Origin: Paenibacillus sp. RC67 | GTDB lineage: Bacteria > Bacillota > Bacilli > Paenibacillales > NBRC-103111 | NCBI RefSeq assembly: GCF_030020805.1 | Contig: NZ_CP125098.1 | Span: 662,001 to 726,000 of the forward strand | DNA: 64,000 nt | Reading direction: 5' to 3' | Part shown: in pieces, positions 63,375 through 64,000 of the stretch | How the letters are laid out: the number at the start of each line of letters is the position of its first letter | How positions within the stretch are numbered: the stretch's first letter is position 1 | Made by a program: the position numbers and the translations under genes | Notes under the pieces: model-generated | What the model saw: the letters and a program-made list of their open reading frames with translations, nothing else | What the model was told of the DNA's origin: nothing | The model's database searches: none

Positions 63375-63800
63375 TTACTGAAGTAGATGCTTAAATGCAC
63401 TGTAATCGATTTGCTGCTTATCAAGATAACTGGCCAAGCTTTTATAATCGCGTTTGGGAGTTGCCAGAATATAGCCGCGGAGACAAATGTCCTGCGTAAT
63501 GCGGTCTACTTTAGCTTCCAAAGCGACTTCACCGATTTTGGCGGCAATGGAGTGGCGGGCAATATCGCGGAACGGCGCCGGCACGGGATCGACAAGCATA
63601 TCTAGAAAGGTTTTGGCTTCATCGGTCCATAAATGGCGGGACGACTCGACATAATGGTTTTGCCAATCGAGCTTGGACATGCCATCCGCCTTAGGCAGCA
63701 CCTTCAAAAATTTGCGGAACATAAAATAGCCGCCTATCGACATGAAGAAGAGCAGCACAAAAACCCAAAAGATGATAAAGTACATAAAACCCGAATTCAT
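63375..63800 (-). CDS. DUF2621 (YneK-like) membrane-anchored protein
   Basis: 141 residues from the ATG at 63800 after GAGGTGAC; a longer frame to 63866 crosses it. One N-terminal membrane helix (F-I-I-F-W-V-F-V-L-L-F-F), then a cytoplasmic helical domain with W-Q-N-H-Y-V-E-S-S-R-H-L-W and a C-terminal segment Y-I-L-A-T-P-K-R-D-Y-K-S-L. This fits the DUF2621 family, to which B. subtilis YneK belongs. Function unknown. Followed by the convergent terminator. Confidence 0.7.
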   Translation of the reverse strand: MNSGFMYFIIFWVFVLLFFMSIGGYFMFRKFLKVLPKADGMSKLDWQNHYVESSRHLWTDEAKTFLDMLVDPVPAPFRDIARHSIAAKIGEVALEAKVDRITQDICLRGYILATPKRDYKSLASYLDKQQIDYSAFKHLLQ

Positions 63801-63856
63801 GATTATTGTCACCTCATCCTTATTATACCTTACTTTGGCGATATCCAAAAGTAGCC

Positions 63857-63885
63857 TTGTGGACAAGAGTCAATACTAGTAAAAT
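63857..63885 (+). promoter_or_regulatory. Candidate promoter of nfo
   Basis: TTGTGG (63857-63862) and TAAAAT (63880-63885) are 17 bases apart, 35 bases before the nfo start. Confidence 0.5.
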
Positions 63886-63920
63886 AGAGTGAGTGCAAAA
63901 AAAAGGAGATGAGCAATACG

Positions 63921-64000
63921 ATGGTAAAAATCGGTTCTCACGTATCGTTTTCAGATAAAGGGCTGCTGAACGCGGCAGAAGAAGCTATCTCTTACGGGTC
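63921..64000 (+). CDS. nfo: Endonuclease IV, N-terminal fragment cut by window end
   Basis: The ATG at 63921 follows AAAAGGAGATG. The 26 visible residues, M-V-K-I-G-S-H-V-S-F-S followed by A-A-E-E-A-I-S-Y-G, match the first beta strand and metal-binding His of endonuclease IV, which cuts DNA at abasic sites. The gene continues past the window. Confidence 0.88.
   Translation, partial: MVKIGSHVSFSDKGLLNAAEEAISYG

Overview
The window looks like a Bacillales chromosome, most likely Paenibacillus or a close relative. Evidence: SLH-domain surface proteins, a CIRCE-controlled groESL operon, and the gene order ydcC-alr-ndoAI-ndoA-tex-cmpA-sprT-tRNAs, which resembles the Bacillus subtilis alr/ndoA/ydcI/ydcK neighbourhood. 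Starts are Gram-positive in style, with strong GGAGG ribosome sites and several TTG/GTG codons. There is no rRNA and no CRISPR array.

Layout. 1-3 kb: end of an Ig-like repeat protein, then two secreted proteins on the minus strand. 3-9 kb: an exo/endonuclease-phosphatase family protein, an FkbM methyltransferase, 5-formyl-THF cyclo-ligase, molybdenum cofactor genes (moaC, mogA/moaB, moeA-like) and tatA-tatC. 9.1-11.3 kb: groES-groEL with promoter and CIRCE operator. 11.3-17.75 kb: a decayed integrated element downstream of groEL. It holds a PIN toxin-antitoxin pair, a second but broken groEL copy, a frameshifted tyrosine integrase, the remnant tail of a second integrase, a broken phage terminase and a membrane glycosyltransferase-like gene. 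It ends at a short copy of the groEL 3' end followed by an orphan plus-strand terminator, which suggests that groEL's 3' end was the attachment site.

18-49 kb: a large, visibly AT-rich glycan locus. A left minus-strand block holds an SLH protein, an O-antigen-ligase/TPR protein, two GT4 transferases and a polyprenyl-phosphate sugar-1-phosphate transferase. A divergent plus block holds manC, gmd, rmd, wzm, wzt, a coiled-coil methyltransferase, further transferases, galU, a GT-C membrane transferase, a GtrB-like GT2 and GtrA. A right minus block holds ugd, a GT2, a flippase-like membrane protein, a GT4 and a 949-residue GT-C protein. My reading: a lipid-linked glycan, probably containing D-rhamnose, is started by the sugar-phosphate transferase, built by the GT4 enzymes, possibly capped by the methyltransferase, exported by Wzm-Wzt, decorated outside the cell by Gtr-type modules, and passed to a surface protein by the ligase. 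This resembles S-layer protein O-glycosylation clusters. At 49.4-50.4 kb the locus ends in a broken LTA synthase.

50.5-64 kb returns to core genes: ydcC-like lipoprotein with a large low-complexity insert, alr, ndoAI-ndoA toxin-antitoxin, tex, cmpA (46 codons, TTG start), sprT, five tRNA genes in two clusters (Asn-Ser and Glu-Lys-Leu), corA, a VanZ-like protein, a YjfB-like peptide, a second SLH protein, a DUF2621-type protein and the start of nfo (endonuclease IV).
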